From Paucibacter aquatile (GTDB lineage Bacteria; Pseudomonadota; Gammaproteobacteria; Burkholderiales; Burkholderiaceae_C), in assembly GCF_002885975.1 (NCBI RefSeq), contig NZ_POSP01000001.1, forward strand, positions 682,001-746,000: a DNA stretch of 64,000 nucleotides, in the 5' to 3' direction. Below are positions 51,595-60,081 of this stretch, piece after piece. The translations under genes and the position numbers were made by a program. The number at the start of each line of letters is the position of its first letter. The stretch's first letter is position 1. The notes under the pieces are model-generated. The model saw only the letters and a list, made by a program, of their open reading frames with translations, ran no database searches and was not told where the DNA came from.

Positions 51595-51753
51595 GGCACG
51601 AAGCTGCCCCACGAGCGTCAAGTGCGAGCGGCTGCAAGCGCTGCATCGCAGCAGCACGCGTAGTCGCCGTTCCGACGACCTCGTGCGCAAGGTCGCACCC
51701 CCAACCCCATCCTGACCCCTCCTCAGGGCTTGCCCTAGCCCCCGCTTGTGTTT

Positions 51754-51770
51754 AACATGTTATCGTTATC
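51754..51770. promoter_or_regulatory. LacI-type operator in front of the uronate operon (site B)
   Basis: On the minus strand this reads GATAACGATAACATGTT, matching site A at 14 of 17 positions. It overlaps TAACATGTTA, a 10-bp palindrome at 51753-51762, and ends 21 bp before the isomerase ATG, where a repressor would block transcription. Confidence 0.65.
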
Positions 51771-51791
51771 ACACATTGAACATAAGCAAAC

Positions 51792-52604
51792 ATGAGTCAC
51801 ACACACTTCCACGCCATCCCCACCGCCCCGGGCCACCATGTGCTGCAAGGCGCGAGCTGCCGGCTGCTGGGTTTTGAAAAGCTGGTGCTGCTGCCGGGCC
51901 AGGCGCACAGCGGCCAGGTGGCGGGTGACCGTGAGCAGATGTTGGTGGTGCTTTCGGGCACGGCCGAGGCGGTGGAAGTCGTGGGTGGCCCACGCTTTGC
52001 GAATGTGGGCGGCCGGGCCAATGTGTTTGTGGGCAACCCGCACAGCGTGTACCTGCCGCGCGGCAGCCGCTTCACGGTGACGGCCGGCAGCCGCTTCGAG
52101 GCGGTGCTGGTGAGCGCGCCGTCCAGCCTGGACACCGAGGCTTACGAGGTGCGGCCCGAGCAAGTGCGCACCGGCACCTGGGGCACGCTGAACTACACAC
52201 GGCATTTCCGCGAGATCCTGACCCAGCCCGATGGCCGCCCGGCCAGCAGCCTGATCGTGGGCGAGACCATCACGCCCTCGGGCAACTGGAGCACCTTCCC
52301 GCCGCACAAGCACGAGCGCGAGGAAGGCGGCGAGGTCTTCCACGAGGAGATGTATTACTTCCGCGTGGCCTCGCCCGAAGGCTTTGGTCTGGCGCGCCAC
52401 TTCAGCCCCGAGCACGGCTTCGACCACACCCACACGGTGCGCGACGACAGCCTGCTGTCGATTCCCTACGGCTACCACACCTACGCCGCCGCGCCGGGCG
52501 CCAAGAGCTACTACCTCTGGTTCCTGGCTGGTGACGGCCGCCGCCAGGGCGTGGCACTGCAGCCCGAGCTGGCCTGGACGCAAAAGCTGGTGGGCATGTG
52601 CTGA
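51792..52604 (+). CDS. KduI/IolB-superfamily isomerase, probable 5-keto-4-deoxyuronate isomerase
   Basis: A 270-residue cupin protein of the KduI/IolB superfamily. The metal-binding segment is NWSTFPPHKHE near residue 175 followed by HEEMYYFRV, the IolB form (5-deoxy-glucuronate isomerase) rather than the longer KduI form. No inositol genes are nearby; instead it is followed by a KduD-like dehydrogenase and a GH88 hydrolase. It therefore probably isomerises 4-deoxy-5-ketouronate released by GH88. It is the first gene of the uronate unit, just behind operator site B. Confidence 0.85.
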   Translation: MSHTHFHAIPTAPGHHVLQGASCRLLGFEKLVLLPGQAHSGQVAGDREQMLVVLSGTAEAVEVVGGPRFANVGGRANVFVGNPHSVYLPRGSRFTVTAGSRFEAVLVSAPSSLDTEAYEVRPEQVRTGTWGTLNYTRHFREILTQPDGRPASSLIVGETITPSGNWSTFPPHKHEREEGGEVFHEEMYYFRVASPEGFGLARHFSPEHGFDHTHTVRDDSLLSIPYGYHTYAAAPGAKSYYLWFLAGDGRRQGVALQPELAWTQKLVGMC

Positions 52605-52646
52605 GCGAATGAATAAACGAATGAATGCGTGAGTGAGACGAGCAGC

Positions 52647-53429
52647 ATGAGCACCAACACCCCATCCCAACTTCAATCCCTGTTCTCCCTGCAGGGCCGC
52701 GTGGCCTTGGTGACGGCGGGGGCCAGCGGCATCGGCCAGGCCCTGGCCATCGGCCTGGCGCAAGCGGGCGCCGATGTGGCCATCACCCGCCACAGCCAGA
52801 GCAGCGAGGACACCGAGGCGGCGGTGCGGGCCCTGGGCCGCCAATGCCTGGTGATCGCCACCGACCTGGCCCGGCCCGAGGCGCCGGCCGAAGTGCTGGC
52901 CCAAACCCTGAAGCACTACGGGCGCATCGATGTGCTGGTGAACAACGCCGGCATCATCCGCCGCGCGCCGGCCGCCGAGGTGCGCGACGAGGACTGGGAC
53001 GCCGTGCTGGACCTGAACCTCGACGCCGCCTGGCGCCTGTGCCAGGGCGCCGGCCGCCAGATGCTGGAGCAGGGCAGCGGCCGCATCATCAACATCGCTT
53101 CGCTGCTGAGCCTGCAAGGCGGCATCCGCGTGCCGGCCTACGCCGCGGCCAAGCATGCGCTGCTGGGCCTGACCCGCGCCCTGGCCAATGAATGGGCGGG
53201 CCAAGGCGTGGGCGTGAACGCGATTGCCCCCGGCTATATCGAGACTGCCAACACCGCGCCGCTGCGCGCCGACCCCGAGCGCAGCCGCCAGGTGATGGAG
53301 CGCATCCCGGCCGGCCGCTGGGGCCAGGCGCAAGACCTGGTGGGTGCGGCGGTGTTTTTGGCCTCGCCCGCGTCTGCCTATGTCCACGGGCAGTTGCTCG
53401 TCGTCGATGGCGGCTGGATGGCCCGCTAA
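52647..53429 (+). CDS. kduD: KduD-like 2-deoxy-D-gluconate/2-keto-3-deoxygluconate dehydrogenase (SDR)
   Basis: A 260-residue SDR protein with the cofactor motif VTAGASGIGQ near residue 22, VLVNNAGIIRRAPA (the NNAGIIRR form typical of KduD), IINIASLLSLQGGIRVPAYA and YAAAKHALLGLTRALAN with the catalytic Y-K pair. KduD reduces 2,5-diketo-3-deoxygluconate to 2-keto-3-deoxygluconate in uronate breakdown. It comes directly after the isomerase that would make its substrate. ATG at 52647 is chosen; a GTG six codons earlier is also possible. Confidence 0.9.
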   Translation: MSTNTPSQLQSLFSLQGRVALVTAGASGIGQALAIGLAQAGADVAITRHSQSSEDTEAAVRALGRQCLVIATDLARPEAPAEVLAQTLKHYGRIDVLVNNAGIIRRAPAAEVRDEDWDAVLDLNLDAAWRLCQGAGRQMLEQGSGRIINIASLLSLQGGIRVPAYAAAKHALLGLTRALANEWAGQGVGVNAIAPGYIETANTAPLRADPERSRQVMERIPAGRWGQAQDLVGAAVFLASPASAYVHGQLLVVDGGWMAR

Positions 53430-53497
53430 GCATCGCCCGCAAAGCCCCCGTACCCAAACCCATACCTGCGTCCGCAGCCGCAGCGCTGCGCCGCCCC

Positions 53498-54802
53498 ATG
53501 CCTGATCGAGACATGACGACCACCGTTTCTCTTGTTGAACACCCCGAGGCCGGCGCGGCCAGCGCAGCATGTACGGCGCAGCCCTCCATGGTGGTGCGCG
53601 CCGAGCAGGCAATTGCCGCCGCCTGCGCCCAGCTGGGCCGCTGCCTGCAGCAGCTGGGCCCGCATTTCCCGGGGGACACCAGCAGGGGCAATTACTTTGC
53701 GCCCGCCGTCTGGCCCGAGGAGCCGGACGGCGTCAACAGCAGCTGGACGGCGGGCTTCTGGACCGGCCTGCTCTGGATGGCGCATGAGCTGAGTGGCGAG
53801 GCCCGTTTCGGCACGGCCGCAGCCGCCCAGCTGGACGGCTACTCGCGCAGGCTGGAGCGGCGCTTTGTGGTGGACCACCACGACCTGGGTTTTCTCTTCA
53901 TGCCCTCTTGCGTGGCGGCGCTGCGCCAGGGGCCGCAGCCTCTGGCGCACGCCACGGCTTTGCAAGCGGCGGCCTTGCTGATGACGCGCTACCTGCCGCG
54001 CGCCGGCGTGGTGCAGGCCTGGGGCCGGTTGGAAGACCCGGCCCAGCGCGGCCGCATCATCATCGACTGCCTGCTCAACCTGCCCCTGCTGCACTGGGCA
54101 GCAGGGCAGGGCGGCGCGGCCGAGATGCGCGAGGCCGCCATCAGCCACGCCCAGCGCTCGCGTGAACACCTGGTGCGGCCCGACCACAGCAGCTTTCACA
54201 CCTTCCACTTCGACCCCGAAACCGGCGCGCCCTTGCACGGCACCACGGCCCAAGGCGCCTCGGACCAGTCCTGCTGGGCGCGTGGCCAGGCCTGGGGCTT
54301 GTACGGCTTCTCGCTCAACCACCGCTGGGTGCCGGAGCAGGGCTTTTTGCAAACGGCCTGCCAGCTGGCCGACCACTTCCTGGCCCTGCTGCCCGAGCAT
54401 GGCATTGCCTGCTGGGACATGAGCTTCCCGCCCGAGGCGGGCGAGCCCTGGGACAGCTCGGCCAGCGCGATCGCGGCATGCGGCCTGATGGACATTGCCG
54501 AGCAGCTGCCTGCGGCCGAGGCCGAGCGGGCGCAGCGCTATCGCGCGGCGGCCGACCGCATCCTCGACGGCCTGCTGCGCCACTGCGCCGGCTGGGATGC
54601 GCCCGGCAATGCCTTGCTGCGCCACGGCGTTTACAGCAAGCCCGATGGCTTGGGCGTGGACGAGGCCAGCCTGTGGGGCGACTTCTTCTTCCTCGAAGCC
54701 CTGGCCCGCCGCGCCCGTGGCTGGACGCCGTTCTGGCACCCGCCTGCGGCTTTGAGCTCAAGCCCGATCTCGACCCTGACCCCAACCCCGACCCCTGTTT
54801 GA
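53498..54802 (+). CDS. GH88 unsaturated glucuronyl hydrolase
   Basis: A 434-residue glycoside hydrolase of family 88. It releases the 4,5-unsaturated uronic acid left at the non-reducing end of oligosaccharides by polysaccharide lyases, by a hydration mechanism. The signature SWTAGFWTGLLWMAHEL near residue 80 and DHHDLGFLFMPS near 126, which contains the catalytic aspartate region, are present; WARGQAWGLYGFSLNH near 265 is also typical. No signal peptide is seen, so it acts in the cytoplasm on imported disaccharides. The last 20 residues are Ser/Thr/Pro-rich. ATG at 53498 or 53513 could be the start. Confidence 0.9.
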   Translation: MPDRDMTTTVSLVEHPEAGAASAACTAQPSMVVRAEQAIAAACAQLGRCLQQLGPHFPGDTSRGNYFAPAVWPEEPDGVNSSWTAGFWTGLLWMAHELSGEARFGTAAAAQLDGYSRRLERRFVVDHHDLGFLFMPSCVAALRQGPQPLAHATALQAAALLMTRYLPRAGVVQAWGRLEDPAQRGRIIIDCLLNLPLLHWAAGQGGAAEMREAAISHAQRSREHLVRPDHSSFHTFHFDPETGAPLHGTTAQGASDQSCWARGQAWGLYGFSLNHRWVPEQGFLQTACQLADHFLALLPEHGIACWDMSFPPEAGEPWDSSASAIAACGLMDIAEQLPAAEAERAQRYRAAADRILDGLLRHCAGWDAPGNALLRHGVYSKPDGLGVDEASLWGDFFFLEALARRARGWTPFWHPPAALSSSPISTLTPTPTPV

Positions 54803-54941
54803 CCTGGGCTGCGCGGCGCCCCTGCTTGCCAATTCTTCTTTTTCTTCTCGATGCCTTCTCTCTCGCTTCCCTGACCTTTCCCTTCCGCTCCCCCCGACTC
54901 GCTGCGCAGATCAGATCAATACCTACACTGGAGACACGACC

Positions 54942-57860
54942 ATGCGACCCTCGACTCAGACTCTCTTTGCCCCTCGTTCCGCTTCGGCTTTCCCGACCGT
55001 GCCGCACGCCGTGGCCATCGCCGCCGCCAGCTTCCTGGCCCTGGCCGCCGGCAGCGCTGCGGCGCAAAGCAATGCCTCGGCCGCCACGCCCGAAGCCAAG
55101 GCACCGGTGCAGAACCAGCTGGACACGGTGGTGATCAGCGGCATCCGCGCCTCCAAGGAAAAGTCGCTCAACGCCAAGCGCTTTGCCGATGGCGTGACCG
55201 AGGTGGTGAGCGCCGAGGACATCGGCAAGATGCCGGACAAGAACGTGGCTGACGCGCTGCAGAAGCTGCCGGGCGTGACCACCACCGCCGGCAGCGGCGG
55301 CCAGGGCGGCTATGACGAGAACGACCGGGTCAGCATGCGCGGCACCAACCCCAGCCTGTCGCTGACCACCATCAACGGCCACAGCGTGGCGTCGGCCGAT
55401 TGGGACCCGGGCGACCAAATCGCCGGCGGCACGGGCTCCAACAGCTCGGGCGCGGCGCGCAGCGTCAGCTTCCTGCTGCTGCCATCGGAAATCGTCAGCC
55501 AGGTGGTGGTGCGCAAGAGCGCCTCGGCCGACCAGCTCGAGGGCGGCGTGGCCGGCTCGGTGGACATCATCACCCGCCGCCCGCTGGAGTTCAAAAAGCG
55601 CTTCTCGGCTGAGATCGGCTTGCAAGGTGTGTACGCCGACCAGGCCGGCAAGACCGACCCGCAGTTCAATGCCTTGTTCAACTGGAAGAACGAGGCCAAC
55701 GACGCGGGTGTGATGCTGCAGGTGTTTGACCAGACCCGCCACATCCGTCGTGACGGCCAGTCCGAGATCACCTGGGCCCGCCTCTCGCCCACCACACCGG
55801 CCGGCCAGGCCAATGGCGGCCAGCTGGGCAACAAGCTCTACATCAGCGGCCTGATCAACAGCCTGTTCGAGCAGAAGCGCCAGCGCCAGGGCGCGGTGCT
55901 GGGCGCCGAGTTCAAGGTCTCGCCGGACCTGACGGTCAACCTCGACGCCTTCCACAGCGAGCTCAAGGCCAGCTATACCAACACCCGCTTCTTTGTGCGC
56001 CCCGGCAACTCGGTGGCGGCCAGCGGCGGCGTGGTGCCCAGCGAAGTGAGCCTGGACGGCGAGCGCATCAACGCCGCGCGCTTCAACAACACCGGCAATG
56101 CCATGGGCGCCCAGCTGGAGACGCAGGCCAACCCGCTGGCCGCCTCCAAGACCCAGTACCTGAATGCCGACTTCAACTACCGCGCCAGCGAGGCGCTGAG
56201 CTTCAAGGGCCAGGTCGGCCACACCCGCGCGCAGGGCGACACCTTCCTGTACTGGAACTACGCCTTCATGCCCAACACGGCCACGGCCTACAGCTTCCAG
56301 GGCATGGACAAACCGGTGCAGGTGAGCCTGCCCAATGGCTTTGACGGCAGCAAGCTCAGCCATCTGCCCGGCAACTCCGGCGCCGACAACAGCTTCAGCC
56401 AACAGCGCAGCAAGGACCGCGAGAACTACGGCCAGATCGACGGCGAGTACCGCTTTGCCGAGAGCAGCCTGATTTCGGCCCTCAAGTTCGGCGCCCGATT
56501 TGCCGAGCATGAGCGCGAGGGCAGCCGCCCGGTCAAGGGCGCCGCGCCGATGAACGCGACCAAGAACGGCCAAGTTGCACTGACCAGCTTGCCGGCCTGG
56601 GGCGGAGCCAGCTTCCCCGGCAACTTTGGCAGCGGCCTGGGCGGCAACCCCGGCGGCGTGGGCGTGCCCTTGATTGACCCGGCGGCCGTGGTGGCTTGGT
56701 CGGACGCCAACTTCTCGGCCGACCCCGTGTTCAACCGCCCACCCTCAGGCGTGTTCACGGTGAAGGAGAACGTCAGCGCCGCCTACGGCCTGGCCAAGCT
56801 GGCGCGAGACGACTGGCGCGCCGAGTTCGGCCTGCGCCTGGTGCGCACCCGAACGCAGGTCACCACCAACACCGGCGTGCCCTGCGGCGCCGTCACCGCC
56901 AACAATGGCCTGACCTACGGCAGCCCCGCCCAGGCCGAGGCCTGCAAGGGCTTTGTGCCCCCGGGCGCCACCCTGGTGACCGGTTCGCGCTTCGGCAACT
57001 TCTACATCAAGAGCACCGAGAGCAGCGACACCCAGGCCCTGCCCAGCGCCAGCTTCAGCTATGACCTGAGCGACAAGCTGCTGCTGCGGGTGGCGGCGGC
57101 CAAGGTGATGGCCCGCCCGGACTACAGCGCCCTGGGCTCGACGCTCAGCGCCTTTGCCTACAACCCGGCCAACAACCCGCCGTCCACCGCGGCCGGTGGC
57201 AATGCCGAGCTGAAGCCCGTGGTGGCCAAGAACTACAACCTCGGCCTGGAGTGGTACTTTGCGCGCCGCTCGGTGCTGTCGGCCCAGGTGTTCGTGATGG
57301 ACTTCGACTCTCTGATCGGCGCGGGCAGCTCCATGCAGCAGCAGCTGAACACGGCCATCCCCCTGGCCCTGGGTGGCCCGGCCGTGGTGCCCACCCTGGT
57401 CAGTTCGCCGGCGGCCACCACCGGCCGTTCGCGCGGCCTGGAGCTGGGCTATGAGCAGCCGGTCTGGGGCGGCTTCGGTGTCTCGGCCAACTACACCTAC
57501 GCCAATGCCAAGGAAGCCAACGGCAACCCCATGCTGGGCGCCTCCAAGAACAGCTACAACCTGGGCGCCTACTACGAAGACGAGGTCTTCAGCGCCCGCC
57601 TGGCGTATGCGCACCGCAGCGCCTCCCGCGTGGGCTTGTACGGCCTGTCGCAGAACTATCTGGCGGCATCGGGCACGCTGGCCGCTTCGGCCAACTACAA
57701 GCTCAACGACACGGTGACCCTGACCTTTGAAGGCCTGAACCTGAACAAGCCGGTGACCCGCTTCTACAACGCGGCCAATGCCACCGTGCCTTTTGATGCG
57801 ACCACCGCGCTGTACAGCAGCGGCCGCCAGTTCTACGTCGGTTTGCGCCTGAAGTATTGA
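54942..57860 (+). CDS. TonB-dependent receptor for oligosaccharides (TIGR01782 type)
   Basis: A 972-residue outer-membrane receptor. The signal peptide spans about 42 residues and ends AAGSAAAQ. The TonB box LDTVVISG and then a plug domain with VSAEDIGKMPDKNVADALQK follow; this exact opening is characteristic of the long carbohydrate-uptake receptors of Xanthomonas and Caulobacter. The C-terminus ends in QFYVGLRLKY, a typical last beta strand with aromatic terminus. It lies 139 bp behind the GH88 gene, so it is in or beside the uronate operon, and should import the products of the PL8 lyase. An intrinsic terminator follows. Confidence 0.93.
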   Translation: MRPSTQTLFAPRSASAFPTVPHAVAIAAASFLALAAGSAAAQSNASAATPEAKAPVQNQLDTVVISGIRASKEKSLNAKRFADGVTEVVSAEDIGKMPDKNVADALQKLPGVTTTAGSGGQGGYDENDRVSMRGTNPSLSLTTINGHSVASADWDPGDQIAGGTGSNSSGAARSVSFLLLPSEIVSQVVVRKSASADQLEGGVAGSVDIITRRPLEFKKRFSAEIGLQGVYADQAGKTDPQFNALFNWKNEANDAGVMLQVFDQTRHIRRDGQSEITWARLSPTTPAGQANGGQLGNKLYISGLINSLFEQKRQRQGAVLGAEFKVSPDLTVNLDAFHSELKASYTNTRFFVRPGNSVAASGGVVPSEVSLDGERINAARFNNTGNAMGAQLETQANPLAASKTQYLNADFNYRASEALSFKGQVGHTRAQGDTFLYWNYAFMPNTATAYSFQGMDKPVQVSLPNGFDGSKLSHLPGNSGADNSFSQQRSKDRENYGQIDGEYRFAESSLISALKFGARFAEHEREGSRPVKGAAPMNATKNGQVALTSLPAWGGASFPGNFGSGLGGNPGGVGVPLIDPAAVVAWSDANFSADPVFNRPPSGVFTVKENVSAAYGLAKLARDDWRAEFGLRLVRTRTQVTTNTGVPCGAVTANNGLTYGSPAQAEACKGFVPPGATLVTGSRFGNFYIKSTESSDTQALPSASFSYDLSDKLLLRVAAAKVMARPDYSALGSTLSAFAYNPANNPPSTAAGGNAELKPVVAKNYNLGLEWYFARRSVLSAQVFVMDFDSLIGAGSSMQQQLNTAIPLALGGPAVVPTLVSSPAATTGRSRGLELGYEQPVWGGFGVSANYTYANAKEANGNPMLGASKNSYNLGAYYEDEVFSARLAYAHRSASRVGLYGLSQNYLAASGTLAASANYKLNDTVTLTFEGLNLNKPVTRFYNAANATVPFDATTALYSSGRQFYVGLRLKY

Positions 57861-57871
57861 TGATGGGTGCG

Positions 57872-57914
57872 GGCGCTGCCGCCGGTGCATCAGGCCGGCG
57901 GTGGCGCCTTTTTT
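57872..57914 (+). terminator. Strong intrinsic terminator after the TonB receptor
   Basis: GGCGCTGCCGCCGG (57872-57885) pairs with CCGGCGGTGGCGCC (57895-57908), 14 pairs including two G-T, followed by six T. It separates the receptor from the GH35 gene. Confidence 0.9.
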
Positions 57915-57941
57915 GTCTTTGCTTGTTCCTTCTCTTTTTCC

Positions 57942-57974
57942 GGCGCTCGATCGTGTGAGGTTTCGATCGGCGCC
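57942..57974. repeat. Inverted repeat in the GH35 leader
   Basis: GGCGC-T-CGATCG (57942-57953) pairs with CGATCGGCGCC (57964-57974) around a 10-base loop, ending 11 bases before the GH35 ATG. It may be an operator or a hairpin controlling translation. Confidence 0.5.
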
Positions 57975-57985
57975 GCGCTCATGCC

Positions 57986-59857
57986 ATGCAGTCCCCCAGC
58001 GCATTTCCTACTTCTCCCCCTTCGACCTTTGCCGTGTGCGGCGATGACTTCGTGCTGAACGGCCAGCCGGTGCAGCTGCTGTCCGGCGCGCTGCATTACT
58101 TCCGCGTGCTGCCCGAGCAGTGGGAAGACCGCCTGCTCAAGCTCAAGGCCCTGGGCCTGAACACGGTGGAGACCTACGTGGCCTGGAACCTGCACGAGCC
58201 GCGGCCGGGCGAGTTCTGCTTCGAGGGCGGGCTGGACCTGGTGGCTTTTGTGCAGCTGGCCCAGCGCCTGGGCCTGTGGGTGATCGTGCGGCCCGGGCCT
58301 TACATCTGCGCGGAGTGGGAGTTCGGCGGCCTGCCGGCCTGGCTGCTGGCGGACAGTGACATGGCCTTGCGCTGCAGCTACCCGCCCTATCTGGCGGCGG
58401 TGGACCGTTTCTTTGCTGCGCTGCTGCCGCTTCTCACGCCGCTGCAGATCACCGAAGGCGGCCCCATCCTCGCCATGCAGGTGGAGAACGAGTACGGCAG
58501 CTACGGCAGCGACACCGATTACCTGGCCTGGACCGAGGCCAGCCTGCGCCGCCACGGCGTGCGCGTGCTGCTTTTCACCTCGGACGGCCCGACCGACCAC
58601 ATGCTGACCCACGGCACGCTGCCGCATCTGCTCAAGACCGGCAACTTTGGCTCGCGCGTGCCCTCGGAGCTGGCCAAGCTGCGCGAGCACCAGCCGCGCG
58701 GCCCGCTGATGTGCATGGAGTTCTGGAACGGCTGGTTCGACCACTGGGGCGAGCCTCACCACACCCGCGACGGCGAGGACGCCGCCCGCTGCCTGGGCCA
58801 GATCCTGGAGGCGGGCGCTTCGGTCAACATCTTCATGGTGCACGGTGGCACCAGCTTCGGCTTCATGAACGGGGCCAACACCGATCTCAAGACCGGGGCC
58901 TACCAGCCCACGGTCAACAGCTACGACTACGACGCGCCCCTGGCCGAGGACGGCAGCGTGACGCCCAAATTCATCGCCATGAAGGCAGTGATCCTGGCCC
59001 ATCTGCGCGCGCAAGCGCAGGCCCGCGGCCTGCCGCCGCCCGATTTGCCACCGCTGCCGCCCGAGGCGCCGCGCTTTGATCGGCAAGGCCTGGCCCTGGT
59101 GCCGTGCCAGCCCTGGTTCGAGGCCTTGCAAGGCCTGGCGCCGACCCGCATCGATGTTTGCCCGCGCAGCATGGAGCAGCTGGGGCAGGACTACGGCTTC
59201 ACGCTCTACCGCTGCCGGGTGCGCCACCCGAAAGGCCCGGTGACGCTGTCGGTGCAGGCCGTGCATGACCGCGCCCAGGTCTTTGTGGACGGCCGGCCGG
59301 TGGGCCTGCTGGAGCGCGACGGGCCCTTGAGCCTGGCGCTGGATTGGCCCGGCGGCGAGGCCACGCTGGAGCTGCTGGTGGAGAACCAGGGCCGGGTCAA
59401 CTACGGCCCGCAGCTGCAGGACCGCAAGGGCCTGCTGGGCTGGGTGCGCCTGGGTATCAATGTGCTGCAGCGCTGGGAGCACTTCGCCTTGCCCCTGGCC
59501 GAGCTGCCGGCGGGCGCCACGCAGGCGCGCAGGGCCGGCTCGGTGCAGAGCGGCCTGCCGCAGTTCTTCAGCGCCGACTTTGAGGTGGACGAGCCGGGTG
59601 ACTGCTTTGTGCGCCTGAACGGCGGCCACAAGGGCCAGGTCTGGATCAATGGCTTCAACCTCGGCCGCCACTGGGTGCGCGGCCCGCAGCTGGCGCTCTA
59701 TCTGCCCTGGCCGCTGCTGCGCCCAGGCCGCAACTCGCTGACCGTGCTGGAGCTGCAGCCCGAGGCCGGCCAGGCCTTGAGCGCCGACTTCTGCGCCCGC
59801 CTGCCGCAAGCCGACGAGGTGGTGGACATGGCGCCGACGCTGGCGGAGCTGTGGTGA
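57986..59857 (+). CDS. GH35 beta-galactosidase
   Basis: A 623-residue glycoside hydrolase of family 35, which removes terminal beta-galactose with retention. LLSGALHYFRVLPEQW near residue 31, VRPGPYICAEWEFGGLP near 101, the acid/base E169 in VENEYGSYG and the nucleophile E245 in MEFWNGWFD are all visible. The C-terminus has two beta-sandwich domains ending near HWVRGPQLALYLPWPLL. There is no signal peptide, so it works on imported oligosaccharide. No ribosome binding site precedes the ATG. Its stop overlaps the start of the next gene. Confidence 0.94.
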   Translation: MQSPSAFPTSPPSTFAVCGDDFVLNGQPVQLLSGALHYFRVLPEQWEDRLLKLKALGLNTVETYVAWNLHEPRPGEFCFEGGLDLVAFVQLAQRLGLWVIVRPGPYICAEWEFGGLPAWLLADSDMALRCSYPPYLAAVDRFFAALLPLLTPLQITEGGPILAMQVENEYGSYGSDTDYLAWTEASLRRHGVRVLLFTSDGPTDHMLTHGTLPHLLKTGNFGSRVPSELAKLREHQPRGPLMCMEFWNGWFDHWGEPHHTRDGEDAARCLGQILEAGASVNIFMVHGGTSFGFMNGANTDLKTGAYQPTVNSYDYDAPLAEDGSVTPKFIAMKAVILAHLRAQAQARGLPPPDLPPLPPEAPRFDRQGLALVPCQPWFEALQGLAPTRIDVCPRSMEQLGQDYGFTLYRCRVRHPKGPVTLSVQAVHDRAQVFVDGRPVGLLERDGPLSLALDWPGGEATLELLVENQGRVNYGPQLQDRKGLLGWVRLGINVLQRWEHFALPLAELPAGATQARRAGSVQSGLPQFFSADFEVDEPGDCFVRLNGGHKGQVWINGFNLGRHWVRGPQLALYLPWPLLRPGRNSLTVLELQPEAGQALSADFCARLPQADEVVDMAPTLAELW

Positions 59858-60072
59858 TGGACGAATTGTTCGTCACGCCCGCACGCGGCCGACCCAGCCT
59901 GCCCCTGCCTGAGGCCGTGATGCGCTTCTACGTGCAGCAGGTGGCGGCGGGCATGAGCGTCACCCAGGCCTGCCGGCATGGGCGCTTTTCCGACACGACC
60001 TTTTACCGCTGGCGCCAGATCCTGGCGCAGACGGGTTCGGCCCAAGAGCTGAACCCGCCTGCGGCGGGCTGA
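59857..60072 (+). CDS. Small helix-turn-helix protein coupled to GH35
   Basis: A 71-residue protein that shares its first base with the GH35 stop codon (TGATG), an arrangement for coupled translation. Residues 35-57, with GMSVTQACRHGRFSDTTF then YRW, resemble a helix-turn-helix of the homeodomain-like class found in IS3 OrfA and small regulators. The first residues contain RGRPSLPLP, an AT-hook-like patch. I do not recognise the family. It could be a small regulator of this locus or a transposase-derived fragment; the coupling and intact frame favour a real gene. Confidence 0.55.
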   Translation: MDELFVTPARGRPSLPLPEAVMRFYVQQVAAGMSVTQACRHGRFSDTTFYRWRQILAQTGSAQELNPPAAG

Positions 60073-60081
60073 GGGCGCGGA

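Larger units (their letters stand above)
51390..51791 (+). other. Intergenic region downstream of the STAND-nuclease gene
   Basis: No gene is seen in these 402 bp. It contains a MITE-like element (51455-51594) and a LacI-type operator (51754-51770), listed separately. The stretch 51600-51740 shows nothing recognisable. Confidence 0.6.

Noticed and set aside
54315..56573. Long minus-strand open frame opposite GH88 and the TonB receptor
   Set aside because: It spans two + strand genes and has shadow-type composition.
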